NCBI GenBank assembly: GCA_947387575.1
Contig: CANDOC010000009.1
Coordinates: 124,001-188,000, forward strand
DNA length: 64,000 bases
Reading direction: 5' to 3'
Origin: Spongorhabdus nitratireducens
GTDB lineage: Bacteria; Pseudomonadota; Gammaproteobacteria; Pseudomonadales; Endozoicomonadaceae
Positions 21,094 to 30,599 of the stretch are shown in pieces. The number at the start of each line of letters is the position of its first letter. Within the stretch, counting starts at the first letter, position 1. The notes under the pieces were generated by a model that had not been told where the DNA came from, ran no database searches, and saw nothing but the letters and a program-made list of their open reading frames with translations. A program made the translations under genes and the position numbers.

Positions 21094-22048
21094 AAATAAA
21101 GTTGTTCATGTTGCCGTAGCTGTCATCCAGAGAAGTGATGGCAGCGTTTTTGTTGCACGTCGTCCGACAGATAAGCATATGGGTGGCATGTGGGAGTTTC
21201 CCGGAGGCAAGGTCGAAGCCGGTGAAACTCTGCATGAGGCTATGAAGCGTGAGCTTTTGGAGGAACTGGGTGTAGAAACAGAAACTGTTGCTCCGGTTAT
21301 CCAGATTCAACATGAATACCCTGAAAAAACCGTATTGCTGGATGTCTGGCAGGTCAGAATCATTGCGGGTGAACCTCACGGTGCAGAAGGACAACCTGTT
21401 TGCTGGAGACCTGTAAATGAACTCAGGGATGAAGATTTCCCGCCCGCAAACAGGCCAATAATCTCTGCGCTAAAATTGCCTTCCCGTTATCTGATTACAG
21501 GCCGCTTCTCTGATGAGTCTGATCTGAGGGTACGTCTTGAGCATGCATTAAAGGCAGGTACACAATTGATTTGCTTCCGTGCCCCCTGGCTTTCGAATGA
21601 GTCCTATCACGATCTTTGTGAGAGGATCGTTGCACCGTTATGTGCAGAGTATGGAGCCCGTTTGCTTGTCAAAGGTGGGCTGAATGCTTTGCATGAGCAT
21701 GTCACTCAGGATGTTGCCGGTATGCATCTGACATCTGCAGAACTGGAGCAGTTGCTAGTGTCTGATGTACTGGATAAGCAGTATCTCTATGCAGCCTCCT
21801 GCCATAACCTGCAACAGCTCCAACTGGCTGCAGAACGAGGTGTGGATTTTGTGACATTGTCTCCGGTAAAGAAAACAACCAGTCACCCCGGATGTGACCT
21901 TCTTGGGGAGAGTGAAGCAACAAAACTGACGCTAAAAGCGACAGTGCCTGTTTACTGGCTCGGAGGTATGAGTGAAGGTGACCTTTCAGCAGCCCAGTCA
22001 GCAGGGGCACAAGGGGTCGCAGCAATAACTGCATTCTGGGAGGGTTAG
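21074..22048 (+). CDS. mutT: MutT Nudix hydrolase fused to ThiE-like domain
   Basis: 324 residues. The N-terminal half is a Nudix domain (Nudix box GGKVEAGE...REL.EELGV at about residues 38-60) of the 8-oxo-dGTP pyrophosphatase MutT type, which removes oxidised nucleotides. The C-terminal half (about 140-324) resembles thiamine-phosphate synthase ThiE, with LLVKGG near residue 196, a stretch reading VDFVTLSPVKKT near 257 and a final GGM loop. This fusion is known in several gammaproteobacteria; the role of the second domain is unproven. It overlaps argJ and shares its transcript. Confidence 0.9.
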   Translation: MQNTEPENKVVHVAVAVIQRSDGSVFVARRPTDKHMGGMWEFPGGKVEAGETLHEAMKRELLEELGVETETVAPVIQIQHEYPEKTVLLDVWQVRIIAGEPHGAEGQPVCWRPVNELRDEDFPPANRPIISALKLPSRYLITGRFSDESDLRVRLEHALKAGTQLICFRAPWLSNESYHDLCERIVAPLCAEYGARLLVKGGLNALHEHVTQDVAGMHLTSAELEQLLVSDVLDKQYLYAASCHNLQQLQLAAERGVDFVTLSPVKKTTSHPGCDLLGESEATKLTLKATVPVYWLGGMSEGDLSAAQSAGAQGVAAITAFWEG

Positions 22049-22052
22049 GCTG

Positions 22053-22598
22053 ATGCTGAGTGCTGCCGGTTGGATCAAGTATCTTGGGCTCCAGCCTCAT
22101 CCTGAGGGTGGCTGGTATCGTCGTGTCTATACCGCTGATTTTGCTGTTCCGGAAGGATCGCTGTCAAAAATCGGAATCGAGGATGAACGGCCTGTAACCA
22201 CAGCAATTTACTACCTGCTTACCGGCGACGGTTTTTCTGCGTTCCACCGTATTCGTCAGGATGAGTTGTGGCATTACTATGGCGGCACTCTGCCGCTCAA
22301 GATTCATACCCTGTCTGATAAAGGCTATGAGTTGATCAGGCTGGGCAGTGGCCTGTCAGATGGTGGGTTGCCGATGGGTGTGGTTCCTGCCGGGCGCTGG
22401 TTTGCTTCTGAACTGGATGGCAGCTCGGGACCTGAGCCGGGGCCAGAAGATTTTGCTCTGCTTGGCTGTACCGTCTCTCCCGGGTTTGATTTTGATGATT
22501 TCGAATTTGGTTGTTGCAGTGAACTACTGCCACAGTTTCCTGATTATGCAGAACTGATTAAACAGTTCTGCATTACAGGTGACGATTGCTCAATCTAG
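22053..22598 (+). CDS. Cupin-fold protein (DUF985 / cupin_5)
   Basis: 181 residues matching the DUF985 beta-barrel family: GGWYRRVY near residue 20, [17 protein letters not shown] with DELWHYYGG (about 50-75), then [12 protein letters not shown] and a [13 protein letters not shown] end motif. Members are of unknown or sugar-isomerase-like function; the His and Glu residues could bind a metal. It starts 4 bases after mutT with a GGAGGG site, so it belongs to the argJ-mutT transcript. It converges with yacG and the two stops overlap by 4 bases. Confidence 0.85.
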   Translation: MLSAAGWIKYLGLQPHPEGGWYRRVYTADFAVPEGSLSKIGIEDERPVTTAIYYLLTGDGFSAFHRIRQDELWHYYGGTLPLKIHTLSDKGYELIRLGSGLSDGGLPMGVVPAGRWFASELDGSSGPEPGPEDFALLGCTVSPGFDFDDFEFGCCSELLPQFPDYAELIKQFCITGDDCSI

Positions 22599-22786
22599 TT
22601 TTTATGGGTTAGATCTTCGGACAGCACATCATCAAAAGTAGGGTCACCGGGAATGGAGCGCTCTTCACTGGCCCAGGCTCCAAGATCAATCAAACGACAG
22701 CGCTTGCAGCAAAAGGGGCGGTAAGGGCTTTTTTCCGAGTACTCCACCGGCTTCTTGCAAGTGGGACACTGAACGATAACTGTCAT
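22595..22786 (-). CDS. yacG: DNA gyrase inhibitor YacG, zinc protein
   Basis: 63-residue zinc protein with a CPTC...CCKRC four-cysteine site followed by the family tail [17 protein letters not shown]. coli YacG binds GyrB and inhibits gyrase. The start at 22786 ([10 protein letters not shown]) was chosen because it matches the family and because a longer upstream start would run back into the bamD terminator stem. Confidence 0.93.
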   Translation of the reverse strand: MTVIVQCPTCKKPVEYSEKSPYRPFCCKRCRLIDLGAWASEERSIPGDPTFDDVLSEDLTHKN

Positions 22787-22806
22787 CTGGTTTGGCCGTC
22801 TTGAAA

Positions 22807-22842
22807 TAAAAAAACGCGCAGAAGCCAAAGCTTGCTGCGCGT
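22807..22842 (-). terminator. Intrinsic terminator after bamD
   Basis: On the minus strand, ACGCGCAG pairs with CTGCGCGT, with an inner AAGC/GCTT stem, followed by seven T. It separates bamD from the downstream yacG. Confidence 0.85.
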
Positions 22843-22863
22843 GTCATTCTGTCCGCTCAGGTA

Positions 22864-23838
22864 TTAACCTGCTGTCGGAGGCTTGGGGGCATCTGCAGTC
22901 TGTTCTTCCTCATCTTCGAAAAAGCTCGGAATCTCCGGCATTTCAGGCATGGAAGGCGCTTCATCCAGCAGACCAAAGGTCATGGTGTTCCAGATAGACG
23001 GGTCAACATCACTGAATACCTTGTAGCCAACAAAGTTGCCCTGGGCATCAAGGGTCACGTGGTCAGGGTAGTTCAGGCGCAATACCTGCAGTGCTTCGTC
23101 TGCAGGCTCCTGCAGGCTCAGGTGCTGGTAGCCTTCGACCATAATGGCCAGTGCATCCGGTACCGCAGGTGTTTCAGGCATGTTTTCAACCACATAACGG
23201 CCCCGGTTAATCGCGGCGACATAGGCCTTGCGCTTCATGTAGTATGTGGCCACATGAATTTCGTACCAGGACAGGCGGTTACGCAGTGCGATCATGCGCT
23301 GGCGGGCATCCGGTGCATAACGGCTGTCCGGGTAACGGCGCAGCAGTTCGGAGAATTCATTGAAGGAGTCACGTGCCTGCCCCGGATCACGTTTGGTCAG
23401 ATCAATCGGAATGTAACGCTCGATCAGACCAAGGTTGGCGGTGTTGGAAGCCAGGCCGCGCATGTAGTAGGCATAATCAACGCTGGGATGCTGTGGATGC
23501 AGGCGAATAAAACGCTCTGCTGAAGCCCGTGCGGCTTCCGGCTCAAAGTTCTTGTAATAGGCGTAAATCAGGTTCAGCTGAGCTTGTTCGGCGAACGGTC
23601 CAAAGGGATAACGGGACTCGATTTGACGCAGGGCATCAACAGCCTTGCTGTAGGTTTTGTTATCCAGAGCCTTGACTGCCTTGCTGTACAGCTCGGCTTC
23701 AGACAGACCATCATATTCGGAAAGATCTTTCTTGCCGGACGAGGAGCAGCCGCTGAGCACCAGGGTCAGCGAAAGGAACACCAGACCCGCAACTGCACGC
23801 AGGTTGGTAAGTGAACGAACGCTAATTGCAGATCGCAT
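22864..23838 (-). CDS. bamD: Outer-membrane assembly lipoprotein BamD
   Basis: Essential lipoprotein of the BAM complex that inserts beta-barrel proteins into the outer membrane. 324 residues from ATG 23838: signal sequence with lipobox LSGC, then TPR repeats ([30 protein letters not shown], and later units). The C-terminus is extended by an acidic, proline-rich tail (about residues 270-324) beyond the usual 245-residue E. coli length. An upstream TTG at 23850 is in frame but too close to the AAAGGG site. It is divergent from rluD, a common arrangement. Confidence 0.95.
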   Translation of the reverse strand: MRSAISVRSLTNLRAVAGLVFLSLTLVLSGCSSSGKKDLSEYDGLSEAELYSKAVKALDNKTYSKAVDALRQIESRYPFGPFAEQAQLNLIYAYYKNFEPEAARASAERFIRLHPQHPSVDYAYYMRGLASNTANLGLIERYIPIDLTKRDPGQARDSFNEFSELLRRYPDSRYAPDARQRMIALRNRLSWYEIHVATYYMKRKAYVAAINRGRYVVENMPETPAVPDALAIMVEGYQHLSLQEPADEALQVLRLNYPDHVTLDAQGNFVGYKVFSDVDPSIWNTMTFGLLDEAPSMPEMPEIPSFFEDEEEQTADAPKPPTAG

Positions 23839-24171
23839 GAGAAGAAACAATCCCTTTGGCTCATGTTAGACTGAAGGCGTATTTAATCATACAACAGCAC
23901 TAAACCCCAAGGCGGTTGATGCCAAGGTGAGTTTGAGGCGTGCAGGATGATTACTTCTTGGGGCTATCTTTATTTGAGCTCTCAAGAGCGCCTGATTTAT
24001 GCCACAACCAGATCGCCATTTGCATATCCGGGATTGTTTCCGGGTAAGGGCGGCACTGCTGCTCATGGCTGTTTTCATCTGAGAGTCATTTATAACTCAT
24101 TGGCTCTGATATTTCACATATCCTGATGCTTTCGGGGTATAACTTTTTTCTGTGAGTAATCGCGAGGTTTC
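23839..24171. other. bamD-rluD divergent intergenic region
   Basis: 333 bases with no supported gene. It must hold the divergent promoters. A TATAAC about 35 bases before rluD and a TTAAAT/TATGAT stretch before bamD are possible -10 elements, but no convincing -35 partners or repeats were seen. Confidence 0.4.
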
Positions 24172-25137
24172 ATGTCAGAACAGATCGTACAGGAAGCAGA
24201 AGTTCCTGCAGAGCTTGGCGGCAAGCGGCTGGATCAGGTAGCAGCATCCTGTTTTTCGGATTATTCCCGTGCCCGCCTGCAGGAGTGGATCAAGAGTGGC
24301 GCCCTGACAGTCAACGGCAAAACAGCCAAAACCCGCGACAAAGTGCTGGGTGGTGAGCAGCTGGTGCTGCAGGCAGAAGTAGAAAGCGAAGAGCGCTGGG
24401 AAGCCGAAGCGATCCCGTTGGATGTGGTGTATGAAGATGATGACATCATTGTCATCAACAAACCTGCCGGTCTGGTGGTTCATCCTGCTGCCGGTAATCG
24501 CAGTGGAACGCTGCTGAACGGACTGCTGTATCGCTGGCCGGAAATCGATTCTGTACCCCGGGCGGGCATTGTGCACCGGTTGGATAAGGAAACCACAGGT
24601 TTGATGGTAGTTGCCAAAAACCTGAAAGCCCATACCGATCTGGTTGCCCAGCTGCAGGAAAGAACGGTCAGTCGCGAATATGAAGCGGTTTCCATGGGTG
24701 TAATGACCGGTGGTGGAACTGTAGATGAGCCTATCGGCCGTCACTCAACCCAGCGTCAGAAAATGGCGGTGACCGGCGGTGGCAAGCATGCTGTGACTCA
24801 TTATCGAGTACTCCAGCGTTTCCGTGCTCATACGCATATCCGGGTAAAACTGGAAACCGGCCGGACACACCAGATCCGGGTGCATATGAGCCATATTAAC
24901 TACCCGCTGGTCGGTGATCCGGTCTATGCCGGCCGCCATCGGATTCCCAAGGGCTGCAGTGAGGAAGTTAGTGCCTTTCTAAGAGGTTTTGGCCGTCAGG
25001 CGCTGCATGCTCGCAGGCTGGGTCTGGAACATCCCGTGAACGGAGAATACATGGAGTGGGAAGCACCTCTGCCTGAAGATATGGTGCAGCTGCTTGAGAT
25101 CCTGGAGCAGGACCAGGATACCCATGAGAACCTGTAA
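24172..25137 (+). CDS. rluD: 23S rRNA pseudouridine synthase RluD
   Basis: Modifies uridines 1911, 1915 and 1917 of 23S rRNA (E. coli numbering), supporting ribosome assembly. 321 residues: N-terminal S4-like RNA-binding domain (RLDQVAASCFSDYSRARLQEWI) and the RluA catalytic domain with HRLDKETTG, placing the catalytic aspartate at residue 138. It is followed by a 13-base stem hairpin before pgeF. Confidence 0.97.
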   Translation: MSEQIVQEAEVPAELGGKRLDQVAASCFSDYSRARLQEWIKSGALTVNGKTAKTRDKVLGGEQLVLQAEVESEERWEAEAIPLDVVYEDDDIIVINKPAGLVVHPAAGNRSGTLLNGLLYRWPEIDSVPRAGIVHRLDKETTGLMVVAKNLKAHTDLVAQLQERTVSREYEAVSMGVMTGGGTVDEPIGRHSTQRQKMAVTGGGKHAVTHYRVLQRFRAHTHIRVKLETGRTHQIRVHMSHINYPLVGDPVYAGRHRIPKGCSEEVSAFLRGFGRQALHARRLGLEHPVNGEYMEWEAPLPEDMVQLLEILEQDQDTHENL

Positions 25138-25154
25138 GCGATCATAAGAAGATA

Positions 25155-25184
25155 CAGCCTGAGCGGATTTTTCCGCTCAGGCTG
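25155..25184 (+). repeat. Perfect 13-bp hairpin between rluD and pgeF
   Basis: CAGCCTGAGCGGA pairs perfectly with TCCGCTCAGGCTG around a 4-base T loop. There is no T run on either side, so it is more likely an mRNA-stabilising or attenuating hairpin than a full terminator. Confidence 0.6.
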
Positions 25185-25237
25185 AAATAATCGTAAAACA
25201 AGAAATATGGCATCGGGGCCCGGACAGAGGCATTTTT

Positions 25238-25987
25238 ATGACAATAAACCCGCACCAGCTTCCCGGCATTCAGCCTGACTGGCCGGCACCGGCCAATGTC
25301 AAAGCATTTACTGCAACCCGTGATCTGCATCAGGGGGAGTTCAGCCTGAGTGTCAGAGCTGAAGGTTGTGATCCACAGCAAGGTAGAGACAACAGGTTAT
25401 GGTTGAAGCAGCAAGTTGGTTGGCAGCATGAACCTCAGTGGCTTAAGCAGGTACATGGAGCTGATGTTGTTGTCGCGAAAGGAGATCACTCTGAACCGGA
25501 AGCGGATGCCTGCTGGACAGCAGAAGCGGGTCACCCTTGTACCGCCATGACGGCTGACTGTTTACCTGTACTGTTCTGTGATCAGGCAGGCTCCCGCGTT
25601 GCAGCTGCCCATGCCGGATGGCGAGGGCTTGCAGGAGGCGTTCTGGAAAATACTATTCAGTCTATGGGAAGTGAGCCCCGGCAGTTGATGGCCTGGATGG
25701 GGCCAGCCATTGCGTCTTGCCACTTTGAAGTGGGTAGTGAAGTCCGTGAGGCATTTATAACTCGCCATGACCAGACAGAGCGGGCTTTTACGCCATCGAT
25801 CCGGTCAGGGCACTGGATGGCTGATCTGTACCAAATTGCACGTATCAGGCTGGAAGCTGCCGGTGTGACAAAGGTTTATGGGGGTGAATATTGTACTTAT
25901 TGCGATAAGGAAAAATTTTTCTCCTATCGCCGTGGGCAAGAGTCCGGGCGAATGGCCAGTTTTATCTGGATTGAGAACGCTCCCTAG
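25238..25987 (+). CDS. pgeF: PgeF (YfiH) purine nucleoside/peptidoglycan editing factor
   Basis: Member of the multicopper-laccase-domain DUF152 family; E. coli YfiH/PgeF limits L-Ser misincorporation in peptidoglycan stems, and relatives have adenosine deaminase/phosphorylase activity. 249 residues with the family zinc residues in KQVHGADV, CTAMTADCLPVLFCD and AAAHAGWRG, and the end motif EYCTYCDKEKFFSYRR. The rluD-pgeF-clpB order is conserved in gammaproteobacteria. Its 3' end overlaps the minus-strand kinase by 26 bases. Confidence 0.93.
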   Translation: MTINPHQLPGIQPDWPAPANVKAFTATRDLHQGEFSLSVRAEGCDPQQGRDNRLWLKQQVGWQHEPQWLKQVHGADVVVAKGDHSEPEADACWTAEAGHPCTAMTADCLPVLFCDQAGSRVAAAHAGWRGLAGGVLENTIQSMGSEPRQLMAWMGPAIASCHFEVGSEVREAFITRHDQTERAFTPSIRSGHWMADLYQIARIRLEAAGVTKVYGGEYCTYCDKEKFFSYRRGQESGRMASFIWIENAP

Positions 25988-26579
25988 GTGTGAGAAAGGC
26001 CTGAATTTCTGCCAACCGGTCTTCCAGTGAGGTGCTTCCGGTGCGCAGTAGTTGTGCCGGGGAAGCCATCACCTGCAAATGGCTCTGAAGCAATTGGTCA
26101 ATCGTCTGCTGAAAGGCCGGATCCATACTTCTGACGCCATCGTCCTCCAGAGGGATGGCATTGATTGGCAGGTAGATAAAATAATCAATCAGCTGGCTGC
26201 AATACTCGGCCAGCTTGAGAATATAGGGCGGAAGCTGCTGCCCTTCACGTTCCAGCCAGTGCTGCGGATAACACAGCATGGTTGCCGTGCCGGCATCAAT
26301 AATCCCGTGCAGCCCCTGTTCCCGGATGTGCTCCAGCCATTGCAGCTGGGCCCCGAGTGCCGATGCAACCATGGCAGTAACAGTAAGATTGGTTTCGGGA
26401 TGTTCAAGAATAATATCCCGTGGTCGCTGATACCCCAGCTCGATGCTGATGACGCGATAATAATCCGGCAGCAGTATCCATTTGTCAGGGCCGTTATCCG
26501 CGCTATTCAGCTGCTGCAGCAAGGCGCTGGATGTTGTTGTTTTGCCTGTACTGTGGGCGGCCTCAAAAGCAATAAACAT
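25962..26579 (-). CDS. P-loop ATPase/kinase-like protein, unknown substrate
   Basis: 205 residues opening with a Walker A-type loop (EAAHSTGKTTT, residues 6-16), resembling the AAA_28/NadR-kinase or thymidylate-kinase-like fold; the sequence shows no clear LID motif. Later segments are helix-rich (YCSQLIDYFIYLPI near residue 130). The fold suggests phosphorylation of a nucleotide or similar small molecule, but the substrate cannot be read from sequence. It is divergent from clpB and convergent, with overlap, on pgeF. Confidence 0.7.
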   Translation of the reverse strand: MFIAFEAAHSTGKTTTSSALLQQLNSADNGPDKWILLPDYYRVISIELGYQRPRDIILEHPETNLTVTAMVASALGAQLQWLEHIREQGLHGIIDAGTATMLCYPQHWLEREGQQLPPYILKLAEYCSQLIDYFIYLPINAIPLEDDGVRSMDPAFQQTIDQLLQSHLQVMASPAQLLRTGSTSLEDRLAEIQAFLTPRERSQSR

Positions 26580-26669
26580 ATCGCATCGTTATTGTGGATT
26601 TTCTTCTAGGATAGACCTGTTTCATCCCGTTTGACTCGACACCCGGATACCCCTGACTCAACAGGTGCT

Positions 26670-26697
26670 CTTGAAAACATAAATCCCGTCGCCATAT
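26670..26697 (+). promoter_or_regulatory. Sigma-32-like heat-shock promoter of clpB
   Basis: CTTGAA (26670-26675), 14 bases, then CGCCATAT (26690-26697) against the heat-shock consensus CTTGAAA-N11-16-CCCCATNT: one mismatch in the -10 box. It lies about 140 bases before clpB, the classic RpoH target. Confidence 0.65.
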
Positions 26698-26834
26698 CAG
26701 TAGTTAAGAACGTAAATAGTCAAGAGCACGAATAACCAGAGTTCATCCCGTCTGAAGCTGTAGAAGCGGGATGAATGACAGCGTACCTGCCCTCTCGAAC
26801 TCTCTGCTGCAGGGCAATGTACGAAGGAGGCGCT

Positions 26835-29405
26835 ATGAGAATTGATCGTCTGACCACCAAGCTGCAGGAAGCTTTTTCTGATGCCCAGTCCATTGCCATT
26901 GGCAAGGACCACAGCATGATTGAGCCGGTGCATCTGATGATTTCCCTGATGGATCAGCAGGGAGGCTCAGTCCGGCCTCTGTTGATGCAGGTCGGTTTCG
27001 ATGTCGCGGTAGTGCGACAGGAGCTGGATGATCAGTTACAGCACTTGGCTGTGGTGCAGAACCCCACCGGTGAAATTTCACCTTCCCAGAATACGGCACG
27101 TCTGCTCAATCTTGCAGACAAACAAGCGCAGCAAAACGGCGATCAGTACATCTCGAGCGAAACCATGGTGCTTGTCTTTATGGATGACAAGGGCCCGGTC
27201 GGACAGTTGCTGAACAGCCAGGGTGTCAGTCGCAAGGCGCTGGAAACGGCAATCAAAAACCTGCGTGGTGGTCAGGATGTAAACGATCCCAATGCAGAAG
27301 ATCATCGTCAGGCACTGGATAAATACACCATTGATCTAACCGCAAGAGCAGAAGCCAGCAAGCTTGATCCGGTAATCGGCCGGGATGACGAAATTCGTCG
27401 CACCATTCAGGTGTTGCAGCGCCGGACCAAAAATAACCCGGTACTGATCGGTGAACCCGGGGTCGGTAAAACAGCCATTGTCGAGGGGCTGGCCCAGCGT
27501 ATTATCAATGGTGAGGTGCCTGAAGGCATTAAAGGCAAGAAACTACTGTCGCTGGATATGGGCGCTCTGATTGCCGGCGCCAAATTCCGCGGTGAGTTCG
27601 AAGAACGGATGAAAGCGGTACTGAATGATCTGGCGAAACAGGAAGGTCAGGTCATTCTGTTTATTGATGAATTGCACACCATGGTGGGTGCCGGCAAGGC
27701 TGAAGGCTCAATGGATGCCGGCAATATGCTCAAACCTGCGCTGGCCCGTGGTGAACTGCACTGTGTCGGTGCGACGACACTGGATGAATATCGCCAGTAT
27801 ATCGAGAAAGATGCTGCACTTGAGCGCCGGTTCCAGAAAGTCCAGGTCGATGAGCCTTCCGAGAAGGACACCATCGCTATTCTTCGTGGTCTTAAGCAGC
27901 GTTATGAAGTTCACCACCATGTTGATATCACTGACCCGGCTATTGTTGCGGCGGCCCATCTTTCTAACCGCTACATTACGGGCAGACAGCTGCCAGACAA
28001 GGCAATCGACCTTGTTGACGAAGCAGCCAGCTGGATTCGAATGGAGATGGATTCCAAACCGGAAGAGATGGACAAGCTGGAGCGGCGCCTGATTCAGCTG
28101 AAAATTGAACAGGAAGCGCTGAAGAAAGAAGAAGACAAGGCGTCGAAGGAGCGGCTCAAGCTGCTGAATGAAGAAGTCGAACAGCTGGAAAAAGAATTTG
28201 CCGATCTGGAAGAGATCTGGACGGCAGAAAAAGCGGTGGTGCAGGGCTCGCACAAACTGAAGGAAGAGAAAGAAAAGCTGCTGCAGGAGTTGGAAGCTGC
28301 CAACCGTAGTGGTGATCTCGGCCGCATGTCAGAAATTCAGTACGGCCAGCTGCCGGCACTGGAGAAACAGATTGAACAGGCGGCTGAAGCCGAAGCTCGC
28401 GGTGATATGAAACTGTTGCGGAACAAGGTGACAGATGAAGAAATCGCCGAAGTGGTTTCCAAGTGGACCGGTATTCCGGTATCGAAGATGCTGGAAGGCG
28501 AGCGCGAAAAACTGATTCGAATGGAAGATGAGCTGCATAAACGCGTAATCGGCCAGGAAGAGGCTGTCAGTGCGGTATCCCATGCGGTGCGCCGTTCCCG
28601 GGCTGGACTGGCCGATCCTAACCGACCCAATGGCTCTTTCATGTTCCTCGGCCCGACCGGCGTCGGTAAAACAGAACTGTGCAAGGCGCTGGCTGTATTC
28701 CTGTTTGATACCGAAGATGCCATGGTTCGGATCGACATGTCCGAATTTATGGAAAAGCATTCTGTGGCTCGTCTGTTGGGTGCACCTCCGGGATATGTTG
28801 GCTACGAAGAGGGTGGTTACCTGACCGAAGCTGTGCGTCGCAAACCTTATTCTCTGGTATTGCTGGATGAAGTGGAAAAAGCCCACCCCGATGTTTTCAA
28901 TATCCTGCTGCAGGTGCTCGAAGATGGTCGTCTGACAGATGGTCATGGCCGTACGGTTGATTTCCGTAATACCGTCGTCGTGATGACTTCAAACCTCGGG
29001 TCTGATCTGATTCATGATTTGAAAGATGATGACTTTGAAACCATCAAATCAACCTTGATGGATGTAGTGGGTAATCATTTCAGACCTGAATTTGTAAACC
29101 GGATTGATGAGCTGGTGGTCTTCCATCCGCTGCGCAAGGAGCAGATTGCCGGTATCGCCAGTATTCAGTTAGCTCGCCTTAAAGCACGGCTGGAAGAAAA
29201 TGATCTGTCGCTTGAAGTCGATGATGATGCCATGCAACGGCTGGTGGATGTTGGCTTCGACCCGGTTTACGGCGCCCGTCCACTGAAGCGTGCGATTCAG
29301 CGCTGGATAGAAAACCCGCTGGCACATGATGTGCTGGCGGGCAAGTTCAAGCCGGAATCCACCATCAGGGCATCGGTGGAGGATGATCAGATCGTATTCA
29401 GTTAA
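26835..29405 (+). CDS. clpB: Protein disaggregase ClpB
   Basis: Hexameric Hsp104-type chaperone that extracts polypeptides from aggregates with DnaK. 856 residues: Clp N-domain (1-145), NBD1 with Walker A at 206-213, a long middle coiled-coil domain (about 400-525), NBD2 with Walker A GPTGVGKT at 606-613, and a C-terminal D2-small domain. The ATG at 26835 is chosen because AAGGAGG lies 4 bases upstream and the N-terminus MRIDRLT matches the family. An in-frame upstream start lacks such a site. A sigma-32-like promoter precedes it. Confidence 0.98.
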   Translation: MRIDRLTTKLQEAFSDAQSIAIGKDHSMIEPVHLMISLMDQQGGSVRPLLMQVGFDVAVVRQELDDQLQHLAVVQNPTGEISPSQNTARLLNLADKQAQQNGDQYISSETMVLVFMDDKGPVGQLLNSQGVSRKALETAIKNLRGGQDVNDPNAEDHRQALDKYTIDLTARAEASKLDPVIGRDDEIRRTIQVLQRRTKNNPVLIGEPGVGKTAIVEGLAQRIINGEVPEGIKGKKLLSLDMGALIAGAKFRGEFEERMKAVLNDLAKQEGQVILFIDELHTMVGAGKAEGSMDAGNMLKPALARGELHCVGATTLDEYRQYIEKDAALERRFQKVQVDEPSEKDTIAILRGLKQRYEVHHHVDITDPAIVAAAHLSNRYITGRQLPDKAIDLVDEAASWIRMEMDSKPEEMDKLERRLIQLKIEQEALKKEEDKASKERLKLLNEEVEQLEKEFADLEEIWTAEKAVVQGSHKLKEEKEKLLQELEAANRSGDLGRMSEIQYGQLPALEKQIEQAAEAEARGDMKLLRNKVTDEEIAEVVSKWTGIPVSKMLEGEREKLIRMEDELHKRVIGQEEAVSAVSHAVRRSRAGLADPNRPNGSFMFLGPTGVGKTELCKALAVFLFDTEDAMVRIDMSEFMEKHSVARLLGAPPGYVGYEEGGYLTEAVRRKPYSLVLLDEVEKAHPDVFNILLQVLEDGRLTDGHGRTVDFRNTVVVMTSNLGSDLIHDLKDDDFETIKSTLMDVVGNHFRPEFVNRIDELVVFHPLRKEQIAGIASIQLARLKARLEENDLSLEVDDDAMQRLVDVGFDPVYGARPLKRAIQRWIENPLAHDVLAGKFKPESTIRASVEDDQIVFS

Positions 29406-29423
29406 CTGATATCGGGGCAGTGA

Positions 29424-29741
29424 TCAGTCGATCAGGCTGATCAGCTGTTCTTTTGCAGAAGCTGATATTTCAGAAATATGAAAGCCTGACCAGTGATAAC
29501 CCTGGGAGCTGCTCTCGCGGCTCCACAGGCATTCAGCAGATATCACCAGATTGTCGTTCAGTGCTTCAGACTCCAGGCGACAACTGAATTGCTTGTCTTT
29601 GGGGACTGGACTGTCTCCCAGTAGCATGAACCCCTCCGGTGACAGATCTACAACCTTGCCCAGCCTTTGACCGGAATCCTGATCGAATACGTGAATAGTA
29701 TGAGTAACGGGGGACCGGTCATCTCTGCGGCGTTCGGGCAT
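29424..29741 (-). CDS. PilZ domain protein (c-di-GMP binding)
   Basis: 105 residues forming a single PilZ domain. Both c-di-GMP-binding motifs are visible: the arginine-rich RxxxR at residues 4-8 (RRDDR) and the D-x-S-x-x-G motif in VDLSPEGF near residue 37. It would act as a cytosolic c-di-GMP effector; the partner is unknown. It converges on clpB with 18 bases between stops. A link to the Tad pili encoded later in the window is possible but not shown. Confidence 0.85.
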   Translation of the reverse strand: MPERRRDDRSPVTHTIHVFDQDSGQRLGKVVDLSPEGFMLLGDSPVPKDKQFSCRLESEALNDNLVISAECLWSRESSSQGYHWSGFHISEISASAKEQLISLID

Positions 29742-29898
29742 GGGGCTGTCCTTTGCGTTTTTATTGCTGGTTTTTATTTTATTGTCTCTTTAATTAAGAG
29801 TAATAGCGGGTGGGTTGGCAAGTACCTTATTTGGCAGGCAGTGGTGAAATCGGTGCCAATAACTTTGTACGGTTTACCCTTAATGTGAATTCAGGGTG

Positions 29899-29926
29899 TT
29901 GACAGAAAATCTAAAGCCAGTATCAT
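29899..29926 (+). promoter_or_regulatory. Likely promoter of the tRNA array
   Basis: TTGACA (29899-29904), 16 bases, TATCAT (29921-29926), followed by a GC-rich discriminator (CGCCGCCG) typical of stringently controlled stable-RNA promoters. The first tRNA begins about 50 bases downstream. Confidence 0.6.
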
Positions 29927-29978
29927 TCGCCGCCGTTGGTTGATGACGCAGCGCCGCTGCAGAAGCCGACGCGGTAAT

Positions 29979-30054
29979 TCCCCGATAGCTCAGTTGGTAG
30001 AGCAAATGACTGTTAATCATTGGGTCGCTGGTTCGAGTCCAGCTCGGGGAGCCA
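29979..30054 (+). tRNA. tRNA-Asn(GTT), copy 1
   Basis: 76-base cloverleaf: acceptor stem TCCCCGA/TCGGGGA, anticodon loop CTGTTAA (anticodon GTT), TTCGAGT T-loop, encoded CCA end. Confidence 0.97.
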
Positions 30055-30085
30055 TTTTTGTTGATTGGTTGATGCGTTTGACCGG

Positions 30086-30113
30086 TTGACAGTCTCAAAA
30101 ATCACGGTAAAGT
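30086..30113 (+). promoter_or_regulatory. Promoter-like element before tRNA-Lys (repeated in each unit)
   Basis: TTGACA (30086-30091), 16 bases, TAAAGT (30108-30113), ending 16 bases before tRNA-Lys. The same element recurs 235 and 470 bases downstream, so each unit may carry its own promoter. Confidence 0.45.
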
Positions 30114-30129
30114 GTGCGAGACAAAATGT

Positions 30130-30205
30130 GGGTCGTTAGCTCAGTTGGTAGAGCAGTTGGCTTTTAACCAATTGGTCGTAGGTTCGAATCCTACACGACC
30201 CACCA
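30130..30205 (+). tRNA. tRNA-Lys(TTT), copy 1
   Basis: 76-base cloverleaf: acceptor GGGTCGT/ACGACCC, anticodon loop CTTTTAA (anticodon TTT), TTCGAAT T-loop, encoded CCA. Confidence 0.97.
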
Positions 30206-30213
30206 CTTTTTGA

Positions 30214-30289
30214 TCCCCGATAGCTCAGTTGGTAGAGCAAATGACTGTTAATCATTGGGTCGCTGGTTCGAGTCCAGCTCGGGGAGCCA
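30214..30289 (+). tRNA. tRNA-Asn(GTT), copy 2
   Basis: Identical in sequence to copy 1 and located exactly 235 bases downstream; CCA encoded. Confidence 0.97.
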
Positions 30290-30364
30290 TTTTTGTTGAT
30301 TGGTTGATGCGTTTAACCGGTTGACAGTCTCGAAAATCACAGTAAAGTGTGCGAGACAAAATGT

Positions 30365-30440
30365 GGGTCGTTAGCTCAGTTGGTAGAGCAGTTGGCTTTT
30401 AACCAATTGGTCGTAGGTTCGAATCCTACACGACCCACCA
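30365..30440 (+). tRNA. tRNA-Lys(TTT), copy 2
   Basis: Identical to copy 1, exactly 235 bases downstream; CCA encoded. Confidence 0.97.
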
Positions 30441-30448
30441 CTTTTTGA

Positions 30449-30524
30449 TCCCCGATAGCTCAGTTGGTAGAGCAAATGACTGTTAATCATTGGGTCGCTG
30501 GTTCGAGTCCAGCTCGGGGAGCCA
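30449..30524 (+). tRNA. tRNA-Asn(GTT), copy 3
   Basis: Identical to copies 1 and 2, again at a 235-base period; CCA encoded. Confidence 0.97.
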
Positions 30525-30599
30525 TTTTTGTTGATTGGTTGATGCGTTTGACCGGTTGACAGTCTCAAAAATCACGGTAAAGTGTGCGAGACAAAATGT

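Noticed and set aside
23887-24078. Small minus-strand gene upstream of bamD
   Set aside because: No family resemblance or ribosome-binding site; it lies in the divergent promoter region.
30371-30568. Protein-coding frames across the tRNA repeats
   Set aside because: They are tRNA sequence read in frame, repeated with the array.
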